Program-made: the position numbers and the translations under genes | Source of the DNA: Agarophyton chilense | Taxonomy: Eukaryota; Rhodophyta; Florideophyceae; Gracilariales; Gracilariaceae | Length of the DNA: 64,000 nt | NCBI GenBank assembly: GCA_030374765.1 | Contig: JARGXX010000033.1 | Coordinates: forward strand, 1-64,000 | Direction of reading: 5' to 3' | Shown: piece by piece, positions 29,601 through 39,544 of the stretch | Layout: every line of letters starts with the position of its first letter | How positions within the stretch are numbered: position 1 is the stretch's first letter | The notes under the pieces: model-generated | Databases searched by the model: none | Seen by the model: the letters and a program-made list of their open reading frames with translations, nothing else | Told to the model about the DNA's origin: nothing

Positions 29601-31106
29601 TGTTCGCAAGATCGTTCAGAGGGCAGAAGGTTTCAAAGTGCGAAGCAGAAGATCCTCGAGAAGACTCTCTCCGTTCTTGAAGAAAAGTTAGAAGAGATAG
29701 GTCAACAAGTTAGGCTTAACGCCAATGCTCATCAGGACTCGCCTGCTTTCCGAGTTCTTCTTTACGTCACTCGAAGGAAGGACGCCGAGCAGCTCAGTGA
29801 TATTCTATCAGCCTTATACGAGGAGGAACAAGGTTTAGACAACGGAAGCCCCAGGAAACCACTATCGAAAAAGGTCTCTGTTCTTTGCTATCACGCCGGC
29901 ATGGACAAGATTCAACGGATCCAGATATACAAAGCTTGGAGACAGCAAAATAGTCAAGGTGAAAAAGATACGACGGATTCATCTCAGTGCACAGTGGTCC
30001 TCATGGTGTGCACGTGTGCGTTTGGAGCTGGAATAGACGCCCCTAATGTGAGACTAGTCTTGCATGTAGGTGGATCTACGTCACTTTCGGACCATGCACA
30101 GGAGTCTGGAAGAGCAGGGAGGGATGGAAGGCTCGCTTTTTGTATCACCTTCTACTCCAGTAGTCTTGCACGTTCCTTTGAGGCTGAACTAGAGCGAAAG
30201 GCATTGCAGATCCAAAATGAAGAAGACTATATTAAACTAGAGCAGTGGAGGGAAGAACAGAAATGGCTCGAAAACACTTTGTTGTGCCGAAAGAACTGGA
30301 TGTATGGTGTCATGGACGGGGAACAAAGTGGCATGTGCTTGCTGGATAGCGAGTCGGAGAATTGTGACATTTGCGACACTCGAAGCAATGGTACACCAAA
30401 GTTTGATGACGGTGATAAGCGACAGAGTTGGGAGAATTGCAGCCCTGCTGGGCCGAAATGGAGACCGAAACCCCACGCCCTGGAAGCGGAAGGTCCTGCT
30501 AACGCCTTCTCTCAAGCATATGAACCTTCTAGTCGGGCACTACAATTTACATCTTCTCATGAAGAAGACTCAATGAGTCATGTTGTAGGGACTTGCGAGT
30601 CCCTCATTAGAGAATTTGAACATGATTGCATTGCTTGCTATGTTTCACACAAAGCAGTTGTGAAACACGGTAATCAAAGTTACGGGTGGAAAAGGAACCG
30701 ATGCTTCAGATGCTACTCAAAGGATCACAGGTACCGCTTGTGTGACAAAGATCTTGCAATACCATCTGGAGGTTGTTTCAAGTGTGGTCTGTCTTACACG
30801 AAAGGATTCAAAGTACACAGGGATGGGCTGGGTTTCGGTCCTACTTGTAGACTGGTTCTTCTCAGGGAGCTTGGCTGGTTTCTGTGGAGATCATCGCCGA
30901 TGAAAAGGGCGCGTTTGGTACAGGATCTTTTCTGCGACAGAGACTGCAGTCTCTTCAACGAATCACAAGTGGCAAGCTTACGTTCTGACTCTACTATGTT
31001 TCACGAACAAGACCGGGTGTTTGCGAAATGGTTATCGTCGTCGGACGACGAAACTCCCAATGTTCTAAGGATTGGCGTTTGGTTTTCAAATATGAGGAAG
31101 GAGTAA
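26583..31106 (+). CDS. Divergent tyrosine-recombinase-like / RecQ-type helicase (third paralogue)
   Basis: 1507 residues, open throughout. Recombinase-like residues: R480 in SSGSPAR, K514, R602 in NDDR, H638 and Y647 (AYAR), so the tetrad seen in copies 1 and 2 is kept, including Asn in place of the HxxR His. Helicase motifs: IPTGSGKT (834-841), VIDEAH, LLTGTIPP, YHAGM, FGAGIDAP and ESGRAGRDG. A RecQ-type Cys cluster (CRKNWM...CDIC) and a C-terminal CFRCYSKDH knuckle follow. Overall identity to copy 1 is low outside motifs, and codon use is more AT-rich, so it is an old paralogue or a separate acquisition. Open motifs and kept catalytic residues argue that it was under selection recently. The zinc fingers lie in the preceding frame (25914-26567). 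Confidence 0.8.
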   Translation: MNSAASKIISSIVGFTDDLQELEPMHDKMKNIFVALSRVDEVLDHRKISLQDAVKLSGSITEKSILWDVVQQDVVQYLRMVRDLTIDMPNCVLESINVRSRGDNRFTFRTVSSKCVKAYAVEISRFLSFCIKCQHRHEHLCNEEVAGLIALYLEELNENVLHQKLDVPDPFKSTKPMCFEKRYLGLHFFMKSVLLEVRPMSSSCESLAVKNFFSCRCVRSEEDARLQTAQPNNFRYAEAWEVTRTLAALQYCISACAVHEVSISQKQNEGNRNGFLLDSTDHTMNLIKDALDLQKNNTTSYVRSALDLAMGVIDQEDIAVTFDCCRSHDLCGVVKNTHIRLQDVGTWVRDAHIRIDSLLFSNLLNNTALPDGFMNMIQSLTDNFTVKAPGYNFMSVLEKKKNWLQKNACFVLDSLKTRAGWISLSHPNASGVSLPGDKEVVDLHGVLMLKSKVLDWLNYCRQIQELLLFCVHISSGSPARATEIATLRLTNDIYGMRSLFVSQGQAMIVTRWVKTRGMKGFSKPIPLFPDSKTSEYLLMYLVLIRPLETAMVSALYGPSLGKEHWNILFCNKGKPFTDDYIRGVVSKHLELKGIQLTFNDDRNYSVGMVPAESEGKAHDLMDQIRDEFRAVGHNQAAHSVETAERAYARTKEELIHLQKPSLDKYRRWSMQWHKYLGFHGKERNASELQNDTDESGRPRKRLKPLNLPTSENKVQMQDKSGHHPNLDTIPFDVSKRSSQSLGRRSYSGAAVLESDISLEYRGNTIFEIGPSQPMSPFGVKLVDVGTRTYEHHLPTFLEHLRTMNNCNHSVFKSTMQFNVTVAVAERREDILVVIPTGSGKTLCILLPAFMERSSFTTIMIVPLVALVEKLRLRAEKCGLHASTTIPGNIGEPADVYMLVPEQVRDQRFKQLVQKLVAERRLARVVIDEAHLTASWSSFRQSLRDLRYGLLEVPKNIPRILLTGTIPPRDRSALVAKHGMRKASVLSMPTVRKNLCFAVINVESDSPCSQDRSEGRRFQSAKQKILEKTLSVLEEKLEEIGQQVRLNANAHQDSPAFRVLLYVTRRKDAEQLSDILSALYEEEQGLDNGSPRKPLSKKVSVLCYHAGMDKIQRIQIYKAWRQQNSQGEKDTTDSSQCTVVLMVCTCAFGAGIDAPNVRLVLHVGGSTSLSDHAQESGRAGRDGRLAFCITFYSSSLARSFEAELERKALQIQNEEDYIKLEQWREEQKWLENTLLCRKNWMYGVMDGEQSGMCLLDSESENCDICDTRSNGTPKFDDGDKRQSWENCSPAGPKWRPKPHALEAEGPANAFSQAYEPSSRALQFTSSHEEDSMSHVVGTCESLIREFEHDCIACYVSHKAVVKHGNQSYGWKRNRCFRCYSKDHRYRLCDKDLAIPSGGCFKCGLSYTKGFKVHRDGLGFGPTCRLVLLRELGWFLWRSSPMKRARLVQDLFCDRDCSLFNESQVASLRSDSTMFHEQDRVFAKWLSSSDDETPNVLRIGVWFSNMRKE

Positions 31107-32248
31107 AACGAGCTTAGTCAGATATGAAAGTAAATGCAGCTGTACGTAAGTATAAACTTTCACATTCGTTTCACACGTACATGTTTTAGGGCAGTACTGC
31201 ACCATTACCGATCAGAGATATGAAATGCGAGTTATATGAACCGTGTGATGCTTGAAGTAAAGACCATGCTCCATTTCGCCGCGTTCTATGGTTTTGGTAT
31301 TGTAAAATGATCAACAATGGAACCGGGCTCAATTTACCGGAGCGCCTTGGCATACAACTGGTTTTCCAAAAAATTAAAAATTTAATCGCATTCCATTGCA
31401 TCCATCAGGCGCTGTCAAAAACGCACATACACTTATTCTGCGCTGCGTTCCATGGTTGGCGTCAGAGCAATGACAACATGTAAGCAGCCCAAACGCATGT
31501 AAAATCATAGAACCCAACCTGATCCTAGTAGTAGGAACTGCAAGTCATTCAAACATTTTTCGGCATGCTGAAACGCCAATCATCACACGGTTTTTGTGTC
31601 CAACTCGGTCCCTCTTCAGCACTCTTACACATCATTCACATCCAACACACTCTTCTCAGCCCTACTTGTGCGTGTCCACAGTTCGGTGAATCACGAGCTA
31701 GTCATCTGCCGTCTACCGCACACACGGCAAAGACCTTTTCTCAGATTGTAAAACCCCTCCCAAACACACCCAAATCCGAAGCTTTTCGAAAATTAGATCA
31801 GATCATCTAGCGGCCACCATGTTCAACTGTACACTTTGGATTTCTCTAAGATCCTCCCTCACACGTCTTCCTACGTGTTTAGCCGCGTTACATGCCCGTG
31901 CAACGTGTAGTCCAGTGCCCAGAGATGAGTTTGGTATGGCAACTGTCACAAGTTCATACACACCCGTGGTGTCTCAGACACCCGTTTTGTCTCAGACACC
32001 CGTTTTGTCTCGGACAACCTCCATTTTTGGCACCTTCTATCGCGCTTTTCTAGTCTCGATCAGACTTGCATTTGCGGTGTACTGAGGCCTGCTATTCGGT
32101 AGATTTAATCAAAATACATGTCTGGCTGCTTGACCTGCGCCACAGCATAATTTTTACAATTTTTTGTCTGGCCGGCCCTGTTTTCAACTCAGACACAGAT
32201 ATCAAAAAAATCATTGATTTTTCAGCATGCCAAAACACCAATATATTC
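31107..32248. other. Intergenic, no gene recognised
   Basis: About 1.1 kb between the third recombinase-helicase and the first LTR. I see no protein-coding signal. A short tandem repeat lies at about 31960-32015 (units near ACACCCGTTTTGTCTCAG, two and a half copies). Confidence 0.5.
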
Positions 32249-32789
32249 AGGCCACTACTCCCCAGCGAGGGTGAACAGTGCAACTGTAAAACGTTGATGG
32301 AACGTAGGTACGAGACGGCTCGTGAAATGGTTGGGGGCTGACTATCTATTATAGCTCGTCCGGATCTCTGGATAAGGAATCCTAAGCGAGGAACAGAATA
32401 GTTATGATGCCCCTGTTGTCTCCTTTACTTGGAGTCGGTGCTCACCTCTGGTACACTATATACGGTGTGCCAGGGTTAGTGCCCAAATAAATATATAAAT
32501 AATACCTATTGGTCAGCCACTTAGCCAAACCACTGTATGGGTATGGTCCCTAATGGACGTCTAGCTACCAAGGGTAGTAAAACCAGCTACGTGGATCGCC
32601 ACTACATGCGCCGTTGCAAGCCACTCCACTCGTGATACCACTTGTCCCACTAAGACATTCTGCCTCTAGGCATCCTATGCGGTGTGCCGTTTCATATCAC
32701 AAGTTTGATGACATCACTCACTTATGAGTTCCAACCGCGACTCCGCGATAACCAACATATCGGATTCCCTGACATAGTAGAATACTACA
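32249..32789 (-). repeat. 3' LTR of chromovirus element 1
   Basis: About 540 bp highly similar to 41073-41668, with a deletion of about 45 bp near 32615. On the minus strand it starts TGTAGTATTC and is preceded by GAGGGGGG, a fitting polypurine tract. The left boundary is uncertain by a few bases. Confidence 0.85.
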
Positions 32790-32957
32790 CACCCCCCTCG
32801 TTAAGCGCGAACCATTGGGGACGCAAGAAGCGTTTATACGCAGCCGGACCGGTGTTCCGGGTACTCATCGTCATCACAAATTCCTCGCCGCCCGGCCATC
32901 TCTTACAGTTCTCAACAGCATTCTGTTCCTCACCGCTCTTCACCTCGATCTCTCGCG

Positions 32958-34640
32958 ATGGATCCGAACGCTGGGTCCAACCCGTTTCAGCCCTCCTCTG
33001 AGGATCTGCCTTCTGGGGCTCCGTCCAACACTGCTGGTTCTGCGTCGCAGCCTACTGCTCAACTCGGTCCATACCGTTCGTTCCCCACACCGTACACCGG
33101 ACTCCGGTCGGTACCGTTACATCAGCCAACCGTGGCTCCGATGCCGAAGGCGGCTTACGTCAACTCTGCGGGTGTGATTCGAGCTCCTTCTCGTCGCGCT
33201 CAGCGGAGCTACCCGCACCCTGCGGATTTCTATGGACGAGATCCTCTCGACAACGTTGAACTTTTCGCGCAAGCGCCCTGGTTTGATCCAGTTGCTATCC
33301 GCGATGACGCGTTGATACAACAGTATGTACACGGTGGGTACTTCCCCGACGGTATTCCGGAACACGCGATTTATAGCGAAGACTGGGCGAGCCATATTGC
33401 TTTTCCAGACAACGCGATTGCGCGATATTCAACGGAAACCTTGTCCGAAGCCCGTACGCGGTTCACCAAGCTGATTTACCAGCGCCTGCACCGATTCATC
33501 AGTACGGTTCTCCTCCCGCAGGACTGAGAACTAGATACCTGGAAAGCCCGTACCGACCGTGAAGGTTACTCGTAGATCAAGACCCTCGTTGAAGTCGATG
33601 ATAGCGGTTGGCGCGGTGTGCGCGGTGTGCGTGATGCAGCTCTCTGCTTTCAGCAACCTCTTCTCCGTGCGGAGTTCCGCTTCCTTCGAAAGCGTGACAT
33701 TCCCTATTGGGATTATCCCCGTTGGGAACGTCGTACTCGATCACGTTTGGGCTATTTGGTGCCGTATCAAATGATCGAGATTGACCGCATCCGGCGGAAC
33801 GCGCGTTTCGGGCGCTACATCGGTATTCCGGAGCATTGGGCGGCGATCGAGAGTCTTCGTGGTTGCCCTGTGGAGCTCCCACCGGCGATCTCCTACATCG
33901 TGTCCGCCTTGGTTAACGACCCGTTCTCGGGATAGTGGACGGTGGTTTATACCAAGTTTATCTCCAAGATGGCCGTCTTCTTCCTGTAGGATGCTTATGA
34001 TACCTTTAGAGTTTGGTACACGTCGCCCACAGCGCAAAAGTATGCGAGAGAACTCGATCTTTCCCTTGTCCTGGGATCCCGTGCGAACCATGCAGACTTC
34101 CTCCATCTTGTGTATTTGAGCGACACTGTCGATTGGTCTGGAGTGCCAGCTGATCAATCCGCTCGCGGAACCCGTGCAAGACACCACGACCATTCTCCTG
34201 GACGAACAGAAAGTGCTGGAGATTTCGTTTGGTACGACCCCTGGATGCGCCAGTTGATCACCTCCGAGCAGGATCGCTTTCTTCGGGAGAACCCGTGTGA
34301 CATGCCATCGAATCAGCTTACTGGATACGTGTACGATGGTACTCCATACGAGAACGGAGAGGAACCGTATGAGGAAGCGCCGGGAGCTGAGGCTGAACTC
34401 GGTTACGAGAACGAGCCAGAGCTGGCAGGCGTAACGACTTCCGTCGATCAATCCGCAGCGGCGGGAGTTGCTCAAGAGTACGTTCATGGGTTTACCCAAC
34501 AACCGAGTGCAGTGCCGATCCAAGATCCAGGCTTGGATCCGTTGAGGCAGTTCCTCTTAGACGCGGGCTTTCCCGTGGACCAAGTTGAGGGTGATCGCGC
34601 ACAGCTTCTTGCGAACCTGCGTGCTCGCACGTCTCTTTGA
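32958..34640 (+). pseudogene. Antisense ORF inside chromovirus element 1, unknown function
   Basis: A single plus-strand frame of about 560 codons, opposite in sense to gag-pol, starts at ATG 32958 and ends at 34640. It is interrupted only by in-frame stops (near 33525, 33570, 33933 and 33988), with no frameshift needed. The N-terminal 190 residues are open: a Ser/Pro-rich start, then a region rich in Tyr, Asp and Arg. The C-terminal third is acidic with many Glu-Pro-Tyr segments. I recognise no family. Antisense accessory ORFs near the 3' LTR are known in several plant gypsy lineages, and this may be an equivalent. Confidence 0.5.
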
Positions 34641-34941
34641 TGATCCTAGAAAAGACTCCTAGTCAACACCCTTGCGGTGGTATCTTGATATCAATAAAAC
34701 TCCGGTGACTTCGTGTCTTCACGTTCCCTTCTTATCTTCTAGTCTTCATCTCTTCTCGCCTCTCTAGTTCTTCAATCATTCTCCTCGCTTCTCGAGTTCT
34801 TCAATCTTTCTTCTCGCTTCTCGAGTTTTTCATAGGTGATAATTAGTAAATGTCCTTTGCTTGCGTGTCTTCACGTTTCCTGTTCATGATTTATTGGTTT
34901 CTTCTCGCCTTTCGAGTTTTTACTACCTTTGTAGCCCATAC

Positions 34942-36009
34942 TTAGAAATGGGATGTGCCCATGAGCCCGACTATCGAGGAGTCGATCTCCCTGGGGAGTG
35001 GTAATCGCATGCGTCGATGATATCGCACGAGCTGCGAACGGGAGATATGAGCTATAGGTTCCCACGTATCCGCTTCCGGAGGAAAACCGTACCAATGGAC
35101 TCGATACAGTAATTCTCTAGTATCTTCATGCTCGCCATGTTCACATATGCGATCCATAACATATTTCTGGGCGTTTCCCAATGCTTTCGCTGTTGGCGCG
35201 AGACTCCTGTTAACAGGTTTGAAATGCCTTAGGGCTGACCCAAGCGTCTCTGTGTTAGCAGTCTCAGCGTCGCTAAGCGTTCGCTCGTGGACTAACTGTC
35301 GTTCTGCCCGCAGGGGCAGTGTACTCATTCCTTGAGAACCTTTCTCAGATAAAGAGCTATCCTGTTTTCCAGGTTCCATAGAAGCGTACTTCTTGCTACT
35401 TCTCAATTCCATTTGTGGATGAAATTCCTTCGGTTTATCTGATTCTGACCGCTGTTCGGTGGACGATGGTGCTTGCACCACGACAGGAGGCGATACCTCT
35501 TCTATTTCCTGCCCACGAGAGATGGGACCCGATATCGGCGGAACAGCGAGTGGCGCTTCACCTGAAGGTTCAGCCTGAAGCGGCAACGGCGCGTCTTCAC
35601 GTGCACTCGTTTCCAAGTCCTTGGGGCCAAAGTCCAAAACATCTTTCCTGCTTTCAGGTTCCATTTCTGTACTTATGGGTGTGCGCGTGCCACGGGACAT
35701 ATCCCGATATTTCGGAAGCTGTCCGTGATTGGCGTACGCAACCGCCGGCGGTTGGAGATCAGGAGCTTTCTCCTCCGCTCGAGCCATTGGTGGCGGTTCA
35801 CTCTCCCCAGAGTCTCATGGGCTTTTGCCTTGACGTTCCGTCGCACTTGCCTCCTTAGTTCTACCAGATACCTGGACTTCCACTTGCGGGTCAGGCGCGA
35901 CTTCAACGCGATCGCGCGATACACGTTCAACGTCCTCACGTGTCTTGATGACCACTGTGTCCTCATCAAGGTCCACCACTTTAAAGGGTCCAGCCGCTAT
36001 CCGCAACAA
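34942..36009 (-). pseudogene. Integrase C-terminus with chromodomain, element 1
   Basis: The frame 35787-34942 has a polar, disordered first part. It ends with a clear chromodomain: YVMDRICEHGEHEDTRELLY, then VHWYGFPPEADTWEP and a helix. It defines the element as a chromovirus; the domain would direct integration to marked chromatin. Upstream (36009-35815) is an SH3-like GPFKVV segment of the integrase C-terminus in another frame. Confidence 0.8.
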
Positions 36010-36960
36010 CTTATGACGAGATCTTCATGTTTGACAGGTCTTTCGACCCGCACGAAGACGTGACCTCCTACTCGGATTGCCGGATTTCCTCTTCGCCTTC
36101 TAGCGTCATAGTTTCGCTTATAGCGAGCTTGCGTCTTCGATAACTCTTTAGCGGCTTCTTCCGCTCTGGCCTTCAGGTCATTCCTCCATTTCAGATGGTA
36201 CTTAGCCGGGGTCGGCGCGTCCAATTCTGTCTCGCCGTCGAGCGCCACCGGTAAAGCCGGAGGGTTACGTGAGAGCACGAGGTCGAACGGTGCCGTCTTT
36301 GTAGAGGTATGCACTTGCGTATTGTACGCGTAGCACAGAGTATCTGTAAACATGTCCCATTCTTTCGGGTGGTCCGCGATGTAGTGTCGCAATGCTGCTA
36401 TCAGCGTGCGGTTGAAACGCTCCACCTGACCGTTGCATTGCGAATGATAGGTCGTGGAAAACACGTTTCGAATGCTCATAATGCGGAAAACATTCTGAAA
36501 GAACTTCGCAACGAATTGCTTCCCATTATCTGATAACAGAACTCCTGGTGGTCCGTATATAAATACCCAGTGTTTGATAAACGCCTGTGCGATTATGGAT
36601 GCGGTTATTCGCTTCAGCGGCACAGTCCGCACTAGCTTCGAGAAGCGGTCGGTGATTACCAATAGGTAGCGATAACCTCGCCTTCAGCGAATCAATTCCC
36701 CTAGGATGTCGATACTGACGTATTGTAAAAGCGCTTTCGCCTGAAATCACGTCATCGGTTTCCGCTTCCTGTAAAGCTTCAAGCAATTATTCGCACATGT
36801 TGTACACAACCTCACTGTGGCATGGCAGTCCATTGCCAAAGTAGGCCAGTAAAAATCTCTTCTTAGAGTCATGAACAACTTCGTTCCTCCTGAATGACCA
36901 GACAGCCTGCTGTAGTGTGCCAGATGGAGTACTCGACTCTTCAAGACGTGTGGAATCACG
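35997..36960 (-). pseudogene. Integrase zinc-binding and catalytic core, element 1
   Basis: An HHCC zinc region (HLAHYSRLSGHSGGTK ... CTTCANNC) lies at 36960-36780, then a frameshift. The catalytic core frame 36662-35997 shows the three acidic residues in VITDRFSK, LLSDNGKQF and GQVERFNRT. The core is intact over 220 residues but separated from the rest by frame breaks. Confidence 0.85.
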
Positions 36961-37193
36961 ATTTGATCATGCCTTTTGACATGTCTTAACAGTATTCTTC
37001 GTGAATCGAGTGAAAAGGGAAGCTCCTCCCCCCCGTCAAGACGAGAGCGTATCGACGCACATAAAGTATCGGCGTGTTGCTCATTGAGGAGCTCAGTGAA
37101 GGATAATTGCCCGAGTTGAACTGAAGGGTCAGTGTCTGCTAATGAAAGGAACGGGTCTGCCTCCGAATAATCATCAAGGGTCTCTTCTTCCTC

Positions 37194-37800
37194 TTATTCA
37201 AAAGATGGTGAATGTGTCTCCATGTAGAAGCAAGGTATCTCTTCATCGATTTCGCCTTGGGTTTCGCACAGTGTTTCGAGTCGCCATAGCGCATCAGCTT
37301 GGACATTAGCCAATCCCTTCTTATACTTAACTTCGAAATCGAATTCAGAAAGGCGTATGCGCCATCGTGTGAGACGACCAGGCGGGTCTGTAATGGACAG
37401 TAACCATCGTAGAGACGAATGATCCGTGTTGACGGTTAAACGTTCTCCTTGGAGATACGGTCGCAATGTGTTTAGAGCTCAAACGGCTGCAAGGCATTCG
37501 TTTTCTGAAACTGAATACTTCTTCTCAGCTGCGTTCAGCGATCTTGACCAGTAACCAATGGGTTTGCATTCACCATCAGGGTGTGTTTGAAAAAGGACAC
37601 ACCCTACTTGTTACTCGCTAGAGTCGGTATCCACTGAGTATGGAAGGTGGGGGATGGGCAGCGCCAAGACTGGGGCTGTAATAATCTTTGTCTTCAGCGT
37701 GTCGAACGCTTCCACTTCAGCTTGTCTGAATTGTTCCAGCTGTACTGGTTGTCCTTTACGAAGCTTTGTGTTGAGCGGTGCCGCTAGCGACTAGCAATCC
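37194..37800 (-). pseudogene. RNase H domain, element 1
   Basis: Reads from a PLNTKLRKGQP connection segment through VDTDSS, GYWSRSLN, ECLAAV, LRPYL and TDHSSLRWL to the ADALWRLE segment. Two in-frame stops replace conserved codons, one of them the Trp of VWAL. Upstream it joins directly to the end of the protease segment, which is the deletion scar. Confidence 0.8.
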
Positions 37801-38600
37801 ACGGGATTCATACATCCGAGTATTCGGTTGAATTACCACGAGTCCGTGTCGTTCTGTTCTTACTTGAACCCAAGTTGGGGTTTGCGCCTTCAGCATGGAA
37901 CTCTTCGCTACTCGAATCGTCGGCGAGAGACATCCTCGGGATTTCCCGTATTCCATAGATGGTGGAAGTAGAGGTGCTTCAGAGCAACGACGCATTGGCT
38001 TGCCAACAATTGGTACCATTGATCCATCATCTAGTTCCACTAGTTTTCTTCGCGGGCGAATGTCTTCGACAAACTTTTGGCAATAATCACATCCCAGTAC
38101 CACTGGTGCAGCTAACGTCTTACAGACGATGAAGTCGACTAGGACTACAAAGCGTCACAAACGCACCGCGAGTCGAACTGGTCCCAGTGTCTTCACAACA
38201 TTTTTGTTGGCATCCCGGATGTCTGGTAAAGGACGGCATCGAATACAATCTAAGTCAGCAGGAGCAAGCTTCGATTCCCGTGTAATGTTCGGAACAGCAC
38301 TTGTGTCCAGGATAGTCAATCGAAGAGAGAACAGATTCCTGTCAGAGCCGATGTCGGCATAGACCTTATAGTTTCTTTTAGACATTACCATGAGGTATCT
38401 TTCCCGTTTTGACGGACAAGTACGACGTCTCCAAGGACGATGTAACTCACAGTCAAACTGTACTCGCTTTCCCTCCGGCGGATTGATTCCGTACGGCGGA
38501 AATTTTGGAGGCCTCAAGGGAATCTTGGGCTTCCAAGCGCGAGAGCAGGGAGGCGAGCTCTCTCTGGTCAGCACTACGGGATCGACTAGTGCGACCCCCT
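37801..38600 (-). pseudogene. Retropepsin-like protease region, element 1
   Basis: The frame 38574-38155 includes RNYKVYADIG and LTILDTSAVPN. The aspartic protease DTG of the related element at 61.6 kb is DTS here, a change likely to damage the active site. The continuation at 38103-37801 (GCDYCQKFVEDI) is in another frame. Confidence 0.75.
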
Positions 38601-38614
38601 AGGGTCTCCTTCAC

Positions 38615-39540
38615 TTAGTTTTCCGGTTGCACCGGCTTATTCGCCTCAAAGGCACCTCTTCCTACCGGGGTTCCGGGTTGTAACACTTCAGCATTCTGAG
38701 CAACCGGCTTGTCCGTCCGGCGCATTGGTGTCTGAGAAAACCAACTTTTGGCTTTCCAATACATGCCCGCCGGTACACGGCTCCTTTCCTCTTCTGAGAG
38801 TGCTTCATAATTCGTCATGATACGACTCAGATCCTTTGCAGGAAGCCTGCATTCTGCACTTAAATGGTGTTTTCCATAACATGAATAACATATCAAACCG
38901 TCACGACGGTTGGTCAACATAAATTGTGAACGGTGTGCCGTGCAAGTATCCACCCATCCGGGTTTCCCGTTCTTAAAACCTCCTTGTGGAGGCACAGTGT
39001 AGGGTCGGTACATAAAGCGACGGCCCTCCATAGCCATTAGGGATTCCTCGTCCTGAGACTCCGAGTGTGGGAGATGCACTGTAGGTACAGAAGAGTCCGT
39101 CTATTCCATTAAATGGACCGCCTCCTCATGCGAGTCACCCCTTTTGGATGCCAACGACGAATCTCGCGAGTCAACTGGAGATTCCAGATGTAGCAGTTTG
39201 CTGCGCTGATTCACTCTGGCGGAGATCTTCTCCTTACCCATTCAGGTTCCAAAAGCCACCGAAGGACGGGGGCTACCACGCGCTCTGGCCGCGTCTCCTT
39301 CAGCTTTCGCAATCTGAACTAACTCCAAAAAGGAGACTCTTCAATGCTTCTCTCGATATCGAGCTACCAACGACTTGATGCTCGGATCTAGCCCGTCAGT
39401 GTACAAGGTAATCTTGTCCTCCGTCGAGTGGACGTCTCCACAGCGGACTGAAGCTTTGTTAAGCCTTGAGCTGTACTCAGCTTCGCCCTCCTCAGGCTTT
39501 TGGGTCACATCCCTTAGGTCCAGGATCGCCTGACGTATCG
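38615..39540 (-). pseudogene. Gag nucleocapsid part, element 1
   Basis: The frame 39079-38615 carries a CCHC knuckle (CYSCYGKHHLSAEC), then a Tyr/Glu-rich helix. The stretch 39540-39080 continues capsid similarity to the third element in fragments with stops. Confidence 0.7.
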
Positions 39541-39544
39541 CGTT

